Shown: positions 8,196-16,376, numbered from the stretch's first letter. The stretch is 32,001 nt of DNA from Fusobacterium sp. (GCF_029258315.1 NZ_JARHZE010000027.1:1-32001), one strand, 5' to 3'. The notes: generated by a model not told the origin, from the sequence alone. Program-made: numbers and translations.

Positions 8196-9278
8196 ATGAT
8201 AAAAGATATTTTGGAAAAGGAAAATCTTTCAAAAGAAGATTTATTAAAATTAATTCAAATAGAAGATCCTCAAGAATTACAACTTCTTTTGGACAAGGCC
8301 TATGAAATAAAATTAAAATATATAGGAAACAAAGTCTATTATAGGGGACTTATTGAATGTTCCAATATTTGTATAAAAAATTGTAGATATTGTGGAATAA
8401 GAAAAGGTAATGAAAATGTAGAAAGATTCATGTTAACTAAAGATGATATTCTAGAAATTTCTCAATGGATATATGAAAATGGATATGGTTCTCTCGCTTT
8501 ACAAAGTGGAGAAAGAAATGACTCTGAATTTGTAAATTTTATTGAAGAAACTTTGGTAGAGATACAAAAAAATTCTAATAATTCTTTAGGAATAACTTTA
8601 TCTCTTGGAGAACAAACTCTTGATACTTATAAAAGATGGTTAAAGGCTGGAGCTAGTCGTTATCTTTTGAGAATTGAAACTACAAATAGAGAACTTTTTA
8701 AAAAAATTCATCCAAATGATGAATTTCATACTTTTGAAAGAAGAATCAAGGCTTTAAAAGATTTAAGAACTGCTGGATATCAAGTTGGTACTGGGGTAAT
8801 GATTGGACTTCCTGGACAAACCTATGAAGACTTAGTAAATGATATCATTTTCTTTAAAGAAAATGATATTGATATGATAGGGATGGGTCCCTATATTATC
8901 CACGAAGAAACTCCTTTAGGTCAAGAGGCTTTGGGAAATATTTTATCTGATGGAAAAAGATTTCAACTAAGTTTAAAAATGATTGCTCTTTGTAGAATTT
9001 ATCTAAAAGATATTAACATTGCAGCAACAACAGCTCTTCACGCCCTTGATCCACTTGGAAGAGAGAAAGGAATTTTAGCTGGAGCAAATGTTATTATGCC
9101 AAATGCTACTTCAAAAAATATAAAACCTAAGTATCAACTTTATAGAGGAAAACCAAATCTTAATGATGATGCAATAAAAGGTAAATTAGCATTGGAAAAA
9201 AGTTTAAAAGAAGTTGGAGAAGAGGTTGTTTATTTTAAACAAGGAAATTCCCCACATTTTTATAACAGACAAAAATAG
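8196..9278 (+). CDS. hydE: HydE-type radical SAM protein ([FeFe]-hydrogenase maturase)
   Basis: A 360-residue radical SAM enzyme. The cluster motif CIKNCRYCGIR (CX3CX2C) preceded by ECSNI is the HydE form, distinct from biotin synthase. Further HydE-like segments are GTGVMIGLPGQTYEDL and MIGMGPYIIHEETPLG, and GANVIMPN near the end. HydE works on a cysteine-bound iron complex during assembly of the hydrogenase H-cluster, together with HydF and HydG. The C-terminus has no cysteines, so it lacks the auxiliary iron-sulfur cluster of some HydE enzymes, which is dispensable. HydF, HydG and hydrogenase genes are not in the window. A related radical SAM role cannot be excluded. cbiK follows after 10 bases, so they are co-transcribed. 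Confidence 0.85.
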   Translation: MIKDILEKENLSKEDLLKLIQIEDPQELQLLLDKAYEIKLKYIGNKVYYRGLIECSNICIKNCRYCGIRKGNENVERFMLTKDDILEISQWIYENGYGSLALQSGERNDSEFVNFIEETLVEIQKNSNNSLGITLSLGEQTLDTYKRWLKAGASRYLLRIETTNRELFKKIHPNDEFHTFERRIKALKDLRTAGYQVGTGVMIGLPGQTYEDLVNDIIFFKENDIDMIGMGPYIIHEETPLGQEALGNILSDGKRFQLSLKMIALCRIYLKDINIAATTALHALDPLGREKGILAGANVIMPNATSKNIKPKYQLYRGKPNLNDDAIKGKLALEKSLKEVGEEVVYFKQGNSPHFYNRQK

Positions 9279-9288
9279 AGAGGTGTAT

Positions 9289-10146
9289 ATGTATTTAGAA
9301 GGATATATTAAATCAGATTTTTTAGAAAACTTTGAAACTTGTGACAAAAAAGCTATTTTGGTAGCTAATTTTGGAACTACTCATGAAAATACTAGAAAAG
9401 AAACTATTGATTCTTTAATCAATGAAGTTAAACTCTCTTTTCCTGACTTTGAAGTTAGAGAGTGTTACACTTCAAGAATTATTCAAAAAAAATTAAAAGA
9501 AAAAAGAATATTTATTGATAATCCTGTTGAGGCTATGGAAAATTTAAAAAAGGATGGTTTCACTCATATTTTAGTTATTGTTAGCAATATAATTCCTGGT
9601 ATTGAGTATGACGCCCTACAAAAAAATATAGAACATTTCTCAAGTGATTTTAAAGAGATTAGAATAACTCCACCTCTTTTTAATAATAGTGATATTTATT
9701 TAGATGTGGCTCAAATTTTAAATGCTCATTTTAAAAATTCATCAAAGGAAAATTCTCTTGTTTTTGTAGGACATGGAACTCATGACTCTAGCAATTCTAT
9801 TTATCCTTGTATGGATTATGTTTTTAAATATCTAGGTTATAATTATTATGTAGGAACTATTGAAGGATTTCCAAGTTTAGAAGATGTAATAAAAATCTTG
9901 AAAAAAGATAATATAAAAAAAGTTTCTCTTATTCCTTTTATGTTTGTATCTGGAGAACACGCTAAAAATGATATAGCTATCGAATGGAGAGAGAAATTTA
10001 TAGAGGAAGGTTTTGAAACTGATGTTGATCTTACAAGTCTTGGTTCTATAAAAGAGATTAGAAATATTTTTATTGAGTTTGCTAAATTTTTACTAGACTA
10101 TAAAAAAGAAGATATAATTGCTAAAAAATTATTTTATAGTAAATAA
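9289..10146 (+). CDS. cbiK: Sirohydrochlorin cobaltochelatase CbiK
   Basis: CbiK inserts cobalt into sirohydrochlorin in the anaerobic route to vitamin B12. The 285-residue protein has the family opening LVANFGTTHENTRKETID, CYTSRIIQKKL, the chelatase motif GHGTHDSSN whose His binds metal, TIEGFPSLEDV, and SGEHAKND with the second metal His. No signal peptide is present, so this is the cytoplasmic form rather than the periplasmic variant. The ORF track starts 25 codons early inside hydE; the ATG at the chosen site follows AGAGGTG and gives the normal N-terminus. Second gene of an operon with hydE; a long terminator follows. No other cobalamin gene is in the window. Confidence 0.92.
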   Translation: MYLEGYIKSDFLENFETCDKKAILVANFGTTHENTRKETIDSLINEVKLSFPDFEVRECYTSRIIQKKLKEKRIFIDNPVEAMENLKKDGFTHILVIVSNIIPGIEYDALQKNIEHFSSDFKEIRITPPLFNNSDIYLDVAQILNAHFKNSSKENSLVFVGHGTHDSSNSIYPCMDYVFKYLGYNYYVGTIEGFPSLEDVIKILKKDNIKKVSLIPFMFVSGEHAKNDIAIEWREKFIEEGFETDVDLTSLGSIKEIRNIFIEFAKFLLDYKKEDIIAKKLFYSK

Positions 10147-10159
10147 ATCTATGTAAAAA

Positions 10160-10200
10160 AATTGCCCCATTATCTTAAAACTGAGATAGTGGGGCATTTT
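10160..10200. terminator. Bidirectional terminator between cbiK and the NhaC-family gene
   Basis: TGCCCCA and TGGGGCA extend, via one G-T wobble, to about 13 pairs around a short loop, with TTTT on the plus strand and TTTTTTT on the minus strand. It serves both convergent genes. Confidence 0.92.
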
Positions 10201-10201
10201 A

Positions 10202-11674
10202 TTATTTTTTTAATCTCACATCAGGTTCTGTTGATAATTTAAATAGTGGTATAAATCTATCCCATCCTGTAAGAGTAAGAATTAATAGTGAAAATACTGT
10301 TATTATTGCTAAAAAATTATATTTTATTATATCTGAAGGTACAAAGTTATATAATGGATAAACGACATTAGCTATCCCTACAAAAAATACTGTGTATGTA
10401 TGCCAAGGAATAAATTGAGAACCAAATACCCCCATAGAATTACTAAAACAAGCATTTCTTAATCTCAGATTATATTTATCTTCTTCAAACCCCTCTACAT
10501 TTTCATCAACTAAATTTTTTATTATTGGTCCAATAGTTACTATCTGTGCCATCTCATCAGCTAAGGCTACATTTCCTAAAATTGTAAATATTCCATTGTA
10601 AAACATAAGTTGTCTTATATTTTTAGAAAGCTTTCTCACAACTCTTGATAATGGTTCAAAGGCATTTATACTTCCCATTATTCCACCAAAAGCTGTTATC
10701 CACATCATCATAACAATTACACTTCCACCGGCTCCTGAAAAACCTGAATACATAAGATCTAAAAAATTTCTTACACTTGGAACAGTTCCAGCAAAAAGTC
10801 CAAAGATCAATGAACTAATTATACCAATGAACAAACATAATAAAGTTGGTAAACCTTTTATTGCTGATATAAAAACAAAAATTAAAGGAAGACCCATAAA
10901 TAATGGCACACCTTTTTTAACCTGCTCCAATAAAATAATTGCAGACTCTCTCTCTTTTGCCAAAGCAATCCATACATCTTTTGGAATTTCATTTATTGCA
11001 TCCTTTGCATTTCCAACTACATCTGGAAGACCCATTGCAACTGAAACCAAATAAAAAGATATTACACCTACTACCAAACAAGCTAAAGACCAAACTCCTT
11101 GATGTCTTACTCTGTGAATAACCTCTACTTTTTGCATCCCAGAACTTACAACAGTCGTATCTGAAATAAGCCCAATGTTATCTCCAAAACAAGCTCCCCC
11201 AGCAATAGCTCCCAATGTTAAAACTACATTTCCACCAACAATATGATTTAGCCACAAAAATATAGGTGCACAAGCTGCAAAAGTTCCCCAAGAAGTTCCA
11301 ATAGTTACTGATAAAATACTTGTAACCAAAATTCCTGTCATAGCTATTGTTTTGGCTGTAAGTCCAAAGTTAAGAGCCATTATAATGATTGATGCTCCTA
11401 CTCCTGTGGCCATAAAAGCCTCTGCCATAGCATAGGCAAGCATCAAAATAAAAAATACAATTTGAACTTCTTTTACACTATCAATAGCTTTATTAACAAT
11501 CTCATTAAAAGGAAGTCCCTCTGTGATCCAAGCTATAATAGCTACATATATAGTTGCTATTGGGGCAGCTATTAGAAAATCTAATTTTATAATAACCATT
11601 AAAACTCCCAGTAAAACAACTGGAGAAAGTTTTAATATCTCTATAAAAATTCCTTTTTTTTCAGTTTTTGTCAT
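10202..11674 (-). CDS. NhaC-family transporter, probable lysine transporter (LysW type)
   Basis: A 490-residue polytopic membrane protein (roughly 11-12 hydrophobic helices) of the NhaC/ion transporter superfamily: SVTIGTSWGTFAACAPIF, AGGACFGDNIGLISDTTV and NVALADEMAQIVTIGP are family core segments with the conserved polar helix breaks. NhaC proteins are usually called Na+/H+ antiporters. Here, however, the leader is a lysine riboswitch with a terminator, so lysine should switch the gene off. Comparative studies of the lysine regulon assigned such NhaC relatives as lysine transporters (LysW). So import of lysine, probably sodium- or proton-coupled, is my preferred function; this is inferred from regulation, not from binding residues. 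AGGAGGG precedes the ATG. Confidence 0.82.
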   Translation of the reverse strand: MTKTEKKGIFIEILKLSPVVLLGVLMVIIKLDFLIAAPIATIYVAIIAWITEGLPFNEIVNKAIDSVKEVQIVFFILMLAYAMAEAFMATGVGASIIIMALNFGLTAKTIAMTGILVTSILSVTIGTSWGTFAACAPIFLWLNHIVGGNVVLTLGAIAGGACFGDNIGLISDTTVVSSGMQKVEVIHRVRHQGVWSLACLVVGVISFYLVSVAMGLPDVVGNAKDAINEIPKDVWIALAKERESAIILLEQVKKGVPLFMGLPLIFVFISAIKGLPTLLCLFIGIISSLIFGLFAGTVPSVRNFLDLMYSGFSGAGGSVIVMMMWITAFGGIMGSINAFEPLSRVVRKLSKNIRQLMFYNGIFTILGNVALADEMAQIVTIGPIIKNLVDENVEGFEEDKYNLRLRNACFSNSMGVFGSQFIPWHTYTVFFVGIANVVYPLYNFVPSDIIKYNFLAIITVFSLLILTLTGWDRFIPLFKLSTEPDVRLKK

Positions 11675-11695
11675 TCGACCCTCCTAATTCTCTAA

Positions 11696-11729
11696 ATAAA
11701 AAAAACCTTATATACAAAATATAAGGCAA
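11696..11729 (-). terminator. Riboswitch-controlled terminator
   Basis: Minus strand: GCCTTATAT-TTTG-TATATAAGG followed by eight T. It stands between the aptamer and the transporter start codon, only about 20 bases before the ATG, as expected for transcriptional attenuation. I could not identify the antiterminator pairing with confidence. Confidence 0.85.
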
Positions 11730-11767
11730 AATTTCAAAATAGTAAAATTACAACTAACTTTACAATG

Positions 11768-11934
11768 GATAGCCCTACATTAGTTTTACTAATGTCAGTA
11801 TTAGAAATATTTTTCCTAATCCCAAGTATTCAAAGATAAGCCTCTCTAAATCTTTCGGCAAAATTCCCTTTCAATCCTTATCAATGCTCGGCTAAAACTC
11901 CAAAGATTTAATAATGTTTTTTGCAACCTCTATC
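11768..11934 (-). ncRNA. Lysine riboswitch (L box) aptamer
   Basis: About 167 nt on the minus strand. The ends GATAG-AGG and GGG-CTATC form P1 and match the L-box borders (AGAGG at the 5' side, GGGCTATC at the 3' side). Inside are the conserved GAAAGGG, GCCGAAAG and CTGACATTAG elements, and two clear stem-loops near the 3' end: ATTAG/CTAAT and ACATTAG-TAAAA-CTAATGT. The whole order matches the lysC leader of Bacillus as I remember it. An intrinsic terminator follows. Lysine binding should stop transcription of the transporter gene. Confidence 0.92.
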
Positions 11935-11959
11935 AAAATATTTAATTGTTCCAAAAAAA

Positions 11960-11989
11960 ATAATAACATCTTTTCTCTATTTTTGTCAA
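11960..11989 (-). promoter_or_regulatory. Promoter of the lysine riboswitch transcript
   Basis: Minus strand: consensus TTGACA, 18 bases, TATTAT with TG one base upstream. A start would fall about 20 bases before the aptamer, leaving a leader of about 280 bases. Confidence 0.7.
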
Positions 11990-12030
11990 TGTTTATTTTT
12001 CATTTTTTTGTTTCATTTTACTCTTATCAA

Positions 12031-12039
12031 TGTTATAAT
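12031..12039 (+). promoter_or_regulatory. Extended -10 promoter for rluD operon
   Basis: TGTTATAAT with a weak upstream -35. A start would fall about 25 bases before the rluD ATG. It diverges from the riboswitch promoter about 45 bases away. Confidence 0.5.
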
Positions 12040-12072
12040 TAATATAATAATTTATTTTATATGGAGAGTTTA

Positions 12073-13017
12073 ATGGAAAAAATTATCTTAAATGTAGATG
12101 AAAGTTTTAAAGGAAAAAGAATCGATGTTTTCTTGCAAAATAATATTTCTGATAAAAGTAGAGCTTTTATTCAAAAACTTATAGATGATAAAAATATCAC
12201 TATAAATAGTAAAATTTGTAGTAAATCATCTTTAAAATTAAAGGGAAATGAAATAATTGAAGTTTCTATTCCTGAAGAGATACCAAAAGAGATTTTGCCT
12301 GAAAATATTCCTTTAAATATTGTATATGAAGATAATGATATTGCAATTATTAATAAACCAGCCAATTTAACGGTTCACCCTGCTCAAGATATTATAAGTG
12401 GAACTTTAGTCAATGGACTTTTATTTCATTTTTCTACCTTAGCAAATATTGAAACTGATAAAATAAGACCTGGTATTGTTCATAGACTTGATAAAAATAC
12501 AAGTGGACTTATAGTTATTGCAAAAACAAATATTGCTTATGAAAAATTGATAGATAAATTTAAAACGAAGGATATAAGAAAAACTTATCTTGCTATATGC
12601 AAGGGAAATTTTAAAGATAAATCTGGAAGAATTGAAAATCTCATAGGAAGAGATCCAAATGAAAGAAAAAGAATGGCTGTTGTAGAAATAAATGGTAAGC
12701 CTGCTATAAGCAATTATGAAATTATTGATGAGGTTCAAGATTTTTCTTTAGTAAAAGTTAATATTGAAACTGGTCGTACTCATCAGATAAGAGTACATAT
12801 GAAATATTTAAATCATCCTATCTTAGGTGATGATACCTATGGAAGTCCTTCAAAATTAGCAAATAGACAGATGCTTCACGCTTATTTATTGGAGTTTTCA
12901 CATCCAATAACTGATGAGAAATTAAAAATATTTGGAAGTTTGCCAGATGATTTTTTAGATGTGGCTAAAAATTTAAAATTAGATGTTAATAAAAATAAAG
13001 AAAATGGTGATATATAA
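12073..13017 (+). CDS. Ribosomal large subunit pseudouridine synthase, RluD family
   Basis: A 314-residue protein: N-terminal S4 RNA-binding domain (~residues 10-75, RIDVFLQNN...SRAFIQKLI), then the RluA-family catalytic domain with HRLDKNTSGLIVIAKT carrying the catalytic Asp, and ETGRTHQIRVHMKYL. It isomerises uridine in 23S rRNA; RluD itself modifies helix 69, but RluA-family members cannot be fully separated by eye. The start is moved 4 codons in from the ORF track because GGAGAG lies 4 bases before the second ATG and overlaps the first. First gene of a six-gene run; its TAA directly abuts the rnhB ATG. Confidence 0.92.
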   Translation: MEKIILNVDESFKGKRIDVFLQNNISDKSRAFIQKLIDDKNITINSKICSKSSLKLKGNEIIEVSIPEEIPKEILPENIPLNIVYEDNDIAIINKPANLTVHPAQDIISGTLVNGLLFHFSTLANIETDKIRPGIVHRLDKNTSGLIVIAKTNIAYEKLIDKFKTKDIRKTYLAICKGNFKDKSGRIENLIGRDPNERKRMAVVEINGKPAISNYEIIDEVQDFSLVKVNIETGRTHQIRVHMKYLNHPILGDDTYGSPSKLANRQMLHAYLLEFSHPITDEKLKIFGSLPDDFLDVAKNLKLDVNKNKENGDI

Positions 13018-13623
13018 ATGAGTAATCTTTATGAATTTGATATTGAAAAAGGAAGTATTTTAGGAGTGGATGAGGCTGGTAGAGGTCCTTTAGCTGGACC
13101 AGTTGTTGCTGCTGCTGTTAAAATTCACGAATATCACGACTTTTTTGAAGGGATAAACGACTCTAAAAAACTTAGTGAGAAAAAAAGAGAGGAGTTATTT
13201 GATAAAATAATTTCTTATTGTGATGTTGGAATTGGTATAGCTTCTGTTGAAGAGATTGATGAGTTTAATATTTTAGAGGCTACTTTTATAGCTATGAATA
13301 GAGCTATTGAAGATATAAAAAAAGATGAGAACGTTAAGTTTGATACAGTTTTAGTAGATGGAAATAAGCTTATAAAGAAATATGATGGTAAACAGGAGTT
13401 TCTTATAAAGGGAGATGCTAAATCTTTATCTATTGCAGCTGCTTCAATTATTGCAAAAGTTACAAGAGATAGAATTATGTTAAAATTTGCAGAACTTTAT
13501 CCTGAATACCATTTTGAAAAACACAAAGGGTATGGTACAAAATTACATAGAGAAATTTTACTAGAAAAAGGTGTGCTACCTATCCATAGAAAAACTTTTT
13601 TGAAAAAAATTCTATCTAAATAA
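13018..13623 (+). CDS. rnhB: Ribonuclease HII
   Basis: A 201-residue enzyme with the RNase HII active-site opening GVDEAGRGPLAGPVVAAAV (first catalytic Asp and Glu), GINDSKKL, VDGNK and SIIAKVTRDR, all in the usual order and spacing. It cuts the RNA strand of RNA-DNA hybrids and removes single ribonucleotides from DNA in the cytosol. It starts with no gap after rluD, so translation is probably coupled. The rnhB-yraN pair is common in bacterial genomes. Confidence 0.97.
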   Translation: MSNLYEFDIEKGSILGVDEAGRGPLAGPVVAAAVKIHEYHDFFEGINDSKKLSEKKREELFDKIISYCDVGIGIASVEEIDEFNILEATFIAMNRAIEDIKKDENVKFDTVLVDGNKLIKKYDGKQEFLIKGDAKSLSIAAASIIAKVTRDRIMLKFAELYPEYHFEKHKGYGTKLHREILLEKGVLPIHRKTFLKKILSK

Positions 13624-13643
13624 TATAAATTTAAGGTGAGAAT

Positions 13644-14018
13644 ATGAAAAATTTTTTAAATAAAAGAACTCAAGGAGAATATTTTGAAAAATTAGCTCTT
13701 AATTTTTTAGAAAAAAATAATTTTACTCTTTTATATAAAAATTTTTACTGTAAATATGGAGAAATTGATATTATTGTTAAAAAAGAAAACTTGATAGTTT
13801 TTGTAGAAGTCAAACAAAGATCTTCTTTAAATTTTGGAAGTGGACTAGAGGCTATCAATTTTCAAAAACAAAGAAAAATTTTTCTTTCTGCTCAATACTT
13901 TCTCTATAAAAATCATCTTGAAAATTTTAATTTTAGATTTGATGCTATCACATTTGATAAAAATAACCAATGTGAATGGATTAAAAATATAATGCGAGGT
14001 GATGAAATTGGATTTTAG
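13644..14018 (+). CDS. yraN: YraN family (UPF0102) predicted endonuclease
   Basis: A 124-residue protein with the UPF0102 pattern: RTQGEYFEKLALNFLEKN, YGEIDIIVKKENLIVFVEVKQR and an aromatic, charged C-terminus. The E-ID...EVK arrangement resembles the PD-(D/E)XK nuclease core, and the family is often called an endonuclease-like protein; activity is not well proved. It follows rnhB by 20 bases with AAGGTGAG as binding site and overlaps the next gene by 11 bases. Linkage to rnhB suggests a DNA repair or recombination role, an inference. Confidence 0.93.
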   Translation: MKNFLNKRTQGEYFEKLALNFLEKNNFTLLYKNFYCKYGEIDIIVKKENLIVFVEVKQRSSLNFGSGLEAINFQKQRKIFLSAQYFLYKNHLENFNFRFDAITFDKNNQCEWIKNIMRGDEIGF

Positions 14019-14223
14019 ATGCCCTAAATGTGGGAGTGAAAATTACTTTGTAAAAACTGCTGTCTTTCCTGAAAAAGACTCTAAATTAAAATTTGATTTT
14101 GGCACTTATTATTTAAAAATTTGTTCTGATTGTGGTTATACAGAGATCTATTCAGCTAAAGTTGTAGATAAAGACATTAAAAAAATAAAAAAAGATGCAC
14201 CTAAGCCTAAGCCAGCACCTTAA
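14008..14223 (+). CDS. Small zinc ribbon protein (DUF2082/zinc_ribbon_13-like)
   Basis: A 71-residue protein with two Cys pairs, CPKC near the start and CSDCGYTEIY in the middle, the latter being the hallmark of small zinc ribbon nucleic-acid-binding proteins. The C-terminal tail is Lys- and Pro-rich (KKIKKDAPKPKPAP), suggesting nucleic acid contact. Function unknown. The ORF track starts at a GTG. That GTG and the next ATG lie inside the AGGTGATG binding site, so I place the start at the TTG five bases after AGGTGA, giving MDFRCPKC. It overlaps yraN upstream and comF downstream, so the three are translationally coupled. Confidence 0.75.
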   Translation: MDFRCPKCGSENYFVKTAVFPEKDSKLKFDFGTYYLKICSDCGYTEIYSAKVVDKDIKKIKKDAPKPKPAP

Positions 14224-14839
14224 AAAATTTTTTTACTATAATAAATGTAGTGTCTGTAATAAAACTTTAGATGATTCAGAATTATATATATGTAAGGAAT
14301 GCCAAAAACTTTTTAAGGAACAATCATCTTTAAAATTTTTTAAAGATGTGTATTATATTTTTGATTATGATCAAAATTTTAAAAGTTTAATAAAAAATTA
14401 TAAATTTTATAATAGGAAATATCTTGGATTTTTTATAAGTCAATTGGTTGATAAAAATTTAAAAAAAATTATTTTAGAAAATGATATTGATATTATCATT
14501 CCTGTTCCTTTAAATAAAAAAAGACTACTATCTCGTGGATTTAATCAAGTTTCGTTTATATTAGATATTTTAAATATAGAATATTCTAAAATTGTGAGAG
14601 TAAAAAATACCAAACATATGAGTCTTTTACTTGATAAAAATATGAGGAAACACAATATTTCAAAGGCATTCTATATTCCCATTGATATAAATAAAAAAAA
14701 TATTTTAATAATAGATGATATTATTACTACTGGAAGTACAATAAAAGAGATTATAAAAGAATTAAAAATTTCTGGTACTCCTAAAAGTATTACCATTTTT
14801 ACTTTTTCAATGGCACATTCTTATAAAAAATCTTTTTAG
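14195..14839 (+). CDS. comF: ComF family protein (phosphoribosyltransferase-like)
   Basis: A 214-residue protein. It has an N-terminal zinc finger (CSVC ... CKEC) and a C-terminal type I phosphoribosyltransferase fold, with IIPVPLNKKRLLSRGFNQ and the PRPP loop ILIIDDIITTGSTIKE, in the order found in ComF and GntX proteins. ComF is required in several species for DNA uptake during transformation; its biochemical role is unsettled. The start overlaps the zinc ribbon gene by 29 bases, has no clear Shine-Dalgarno sequence, and no alternative start codon lies before the first Cys, so expression probably depends on coupling. Position after rnhB and yraN is consistent with DNA metabolism. Confidence 0.88.
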   Translation: MHLSLSQHLKKFFYYNKCSVCNKTLDDSELYICKECQKLFKEQSSLKFFKDVYYIFDYDQNFKSLIKNYKFYNRKYLGFFISQLVDKNLKKIILENDIDIIIPVPLNKKRLLSRGFNQVSFILDILNIEYSKIVRVKNTKHMSLLLDKNMRKHNISKAFYIPIDINKKNILIIDDIITTGSTIKEIIKELKISGTPKSITIFTFSMAHSYKKSF

Positions 14840-14849
14840 GAGAAAATAA

Positions 14850-15452
14850 ATGAAAATCTTAGTTGATAATAAAGAATTTACATTAAATACTACTTTTAAT
14901 AGTTTCGGTGAACTTATTAATGAGATAATAAAAAAATTAAAAGCTGAAGAAAAAATTATCGAAACTATTATAGTTGATGGGGTTGTTCTTAATACAACTT
15001 CCATTGTAAATGTTTCAAAAATAACTTTACTTGAGATATTTACAAAAAGTCATAAAAATATTCTTTTTCACTCTTTATTCTTATTAGAAGAATATATTCA
15101 AGAATATTTTAAAACATTAAAGATTTTAGAAGATTATGAGTTAGATCCTCTAACTTACGATATGAAAGTCAATGAGGTTGTAAGTTTTCTCAACTGGACT
15201 TTAAATCTTTTATATAGTCTTAGAGAAAATACCTACATTGAATTTTTTTATGTTGGATATAATGAATTTTTAGAAGATTTTAAAAACAGTTATGACAATC
15301 TTATGAAAGCTCTTGAAAGCGGTGATTATGAAGCTGCTTTTGATATTCTTGAGTTTGAAATTTCAGATATGCTTTCTGCTCTTGGAGAAAATATTGAAAA
15401 TTACAAAAAGGATATTCTGATTGATGAAAACTCATCAACACATGCAATTTAA
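14850..15452 (+). CDS. Hypothetical protein, last gene of the rluD-comF run
   Basis: A 200-residue protein I do not recognise. It is acidic, has no signal peptide, no membrane helix and one or no Cys. The first ~65 residues alternate beta-strand-like stretches (KILVDNKEFTLN, TIIVDGVVLN, VSKITLLEIFT), which resembles a small ubiquitin-like/beta-grasp pattern. The rest is predicted to be helical with many aromatic residues (FLLEEYIQEYFKTL, LNLLYSL, IEFFYVGYNEFLEDF). AGGAG lies about 9 bases upstream. It follows comF by 10 bases, so it belongs to the same operon. No enzyme motif is visible; a structural or partner role is only a guess. Confidence 0.8.
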   Translation: MKILVDNKEFTLNTTFNSFGELINEIIKKLKAEEKIIETIIVDGVVLNTTSIVNVSKITLLEIFTKSHKNILFHSLFLLEEYIQEYFKTLKILEDYELDPLTYDMKVNEVVSFLNWTLNLLYSLRENTYIEFFYVGYNEFLEDFKNSYDNLMKALESGDYEAAFDILEFEISDMLSALGENIENYKKDILIDENSSTHAI

Positions 15453-15527
15453 TAATTTTTGAATAAAAATTAATCAAAAAACATGAATTTATTAACTTTT
15501 TCAAAATTAGTATTTTTTTTCAGAATA

Positions 15528-15536
15528 TGATAAAAT
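15528..15536 (+). promoter_or_regulatory. Extended -10 promoter for tpiA-gpmI
   Basis: TGATAAAAT, about 50 bases before the tpiA ATG; the -35 is weak. The gap 15453-15585 shows no convincing terminator for the upstream operon, only A/T hairpins. Confidence 0.5.
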
Positions 15537-15585
15537 CTAATAGTAAAGAATAATATAATTTTAAATTTTTTTAGGAGGATTTGTT

Positions 15586-16341
15586 ATGAGAAAAACAATA
15601 ATCGCTGGAAACTGGAAAATGAACAAAACTAATAAAGAAGCTGTTGAAATGTTAACAGAATTAAAAGAAATTGTTGCTGGAATAGATTCTGTTGGAATAG
15701 TTATCGGAGCTCCTTTCACTGCTCTTTCTGATGCTGTTAAAGCTGTTGCTGGAAGCAATATCAAAATAGCTGCTGAAAATGTTTACCCTAAAGAATCTGG
15801 AGCATACACTGGTGAAGTTTCTCCTGTTATGTTAAAAGAAATAGGTGTTGAATATGTAATCCTTGGACACTCTGAAAGAAGAGAATATTTCAACGAAACT
15901 AATGAATTTATAAATGAAAAAGTTAAATGTGTATTAGCACATGGAATGACTCCAATTCTTTGTATCGGAGAAAAACTAGAAGATAGAGAAGCTGGAAGAA
16001 CTAATGATGTAAATAAAACTCAATTAAGAGGTGGACTTGCTGGTCTTACTGCTGAAGAAGCTAAAAAAGTTGTTATTGCTTATGAACCTGTATGGGCAAT
16101 CGGAACTGGAAAAACAGCTACTCCTGAAATCGCTGAAGAAACTCATAAAGCAATCAGAACTGAATTAGCTGATATGTTTGGTGAAGAAGTTGCTAATGAA
16201 ATTACAGTTCAATATGGTGGATCTATGAAACCAAGCAACGCTAAAGAATTACTTGCACAAGCTGATATCGATGGTGGATTAATCGGAGGAGCTTCTCTAG
16301 CTGCTAAAGATTTCTCTGAAATTGTTAAGGCTGCATTATAA
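15586..16341 (+). CDS. tpiA: Triosephosphate isomerase
   Basis: A 251-residue TIM-barrel enzyme that interconverts dihydroxyacetone phosphate and glyceraldehyde-3-phosphate in glycolysis. All catalytic elements are present: GNWKMNK (Lys), GHSERRE (His), AYEPVWAIGTGKTATPE (catalytic Glu and the mobile loop), and YGGSMKPSN for phosphate binding. A strong TTAGGAGG binding site sits 7 bases before the ATG. Compared with neighbours the gene uses more of a restricted codon set (GGA, GCT, GTT, GAA), as expected for high expression. gpmI follows after 35 bases in one operon. Confidence 0.98.
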   Translation: MRKTIIAGNWKMNKTNKEAVEMLTELKEIVAGIDSVGIVIGAPFTALSDAVKAVAGSNIKIAAENVYPKESGAYTGEVSPVMLKEIGVEYVILGHSERREYFNETNEFINEKVKCVLAHGMTPILCIGEKLEDREAGRTNDVNKTQLRGGLAGLTAEEAKKVVIAYEPVWAIGTGKTATPEIAEETHKAIRTELADMFGEEVANEITVQYGGSMKPSNAKELLAQADIDGGLIGGASLAAKDFSEIVKAAL

Positions 16342-16376
16342 TTAAATTTTTATTTAGGTAGGAAGGATTAAAAAAA

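Noticed and set aside
8196-9278. Biotin synthase or PylB
   Set aside because: The cluster motif CIKNCRYCGIR and the GTGVMIGLPGQT segment match HydE more closely, and there are no biotin or pyrrolysine genes nearby.
15453-15585. Terminator after the rluD-comF operon
   Set aside because: Only weak hairpins made of A-T pairs are present (AATTTTT-GAAT-AAAAATT), with no G/C stem, so read-through into tpiA is possible.
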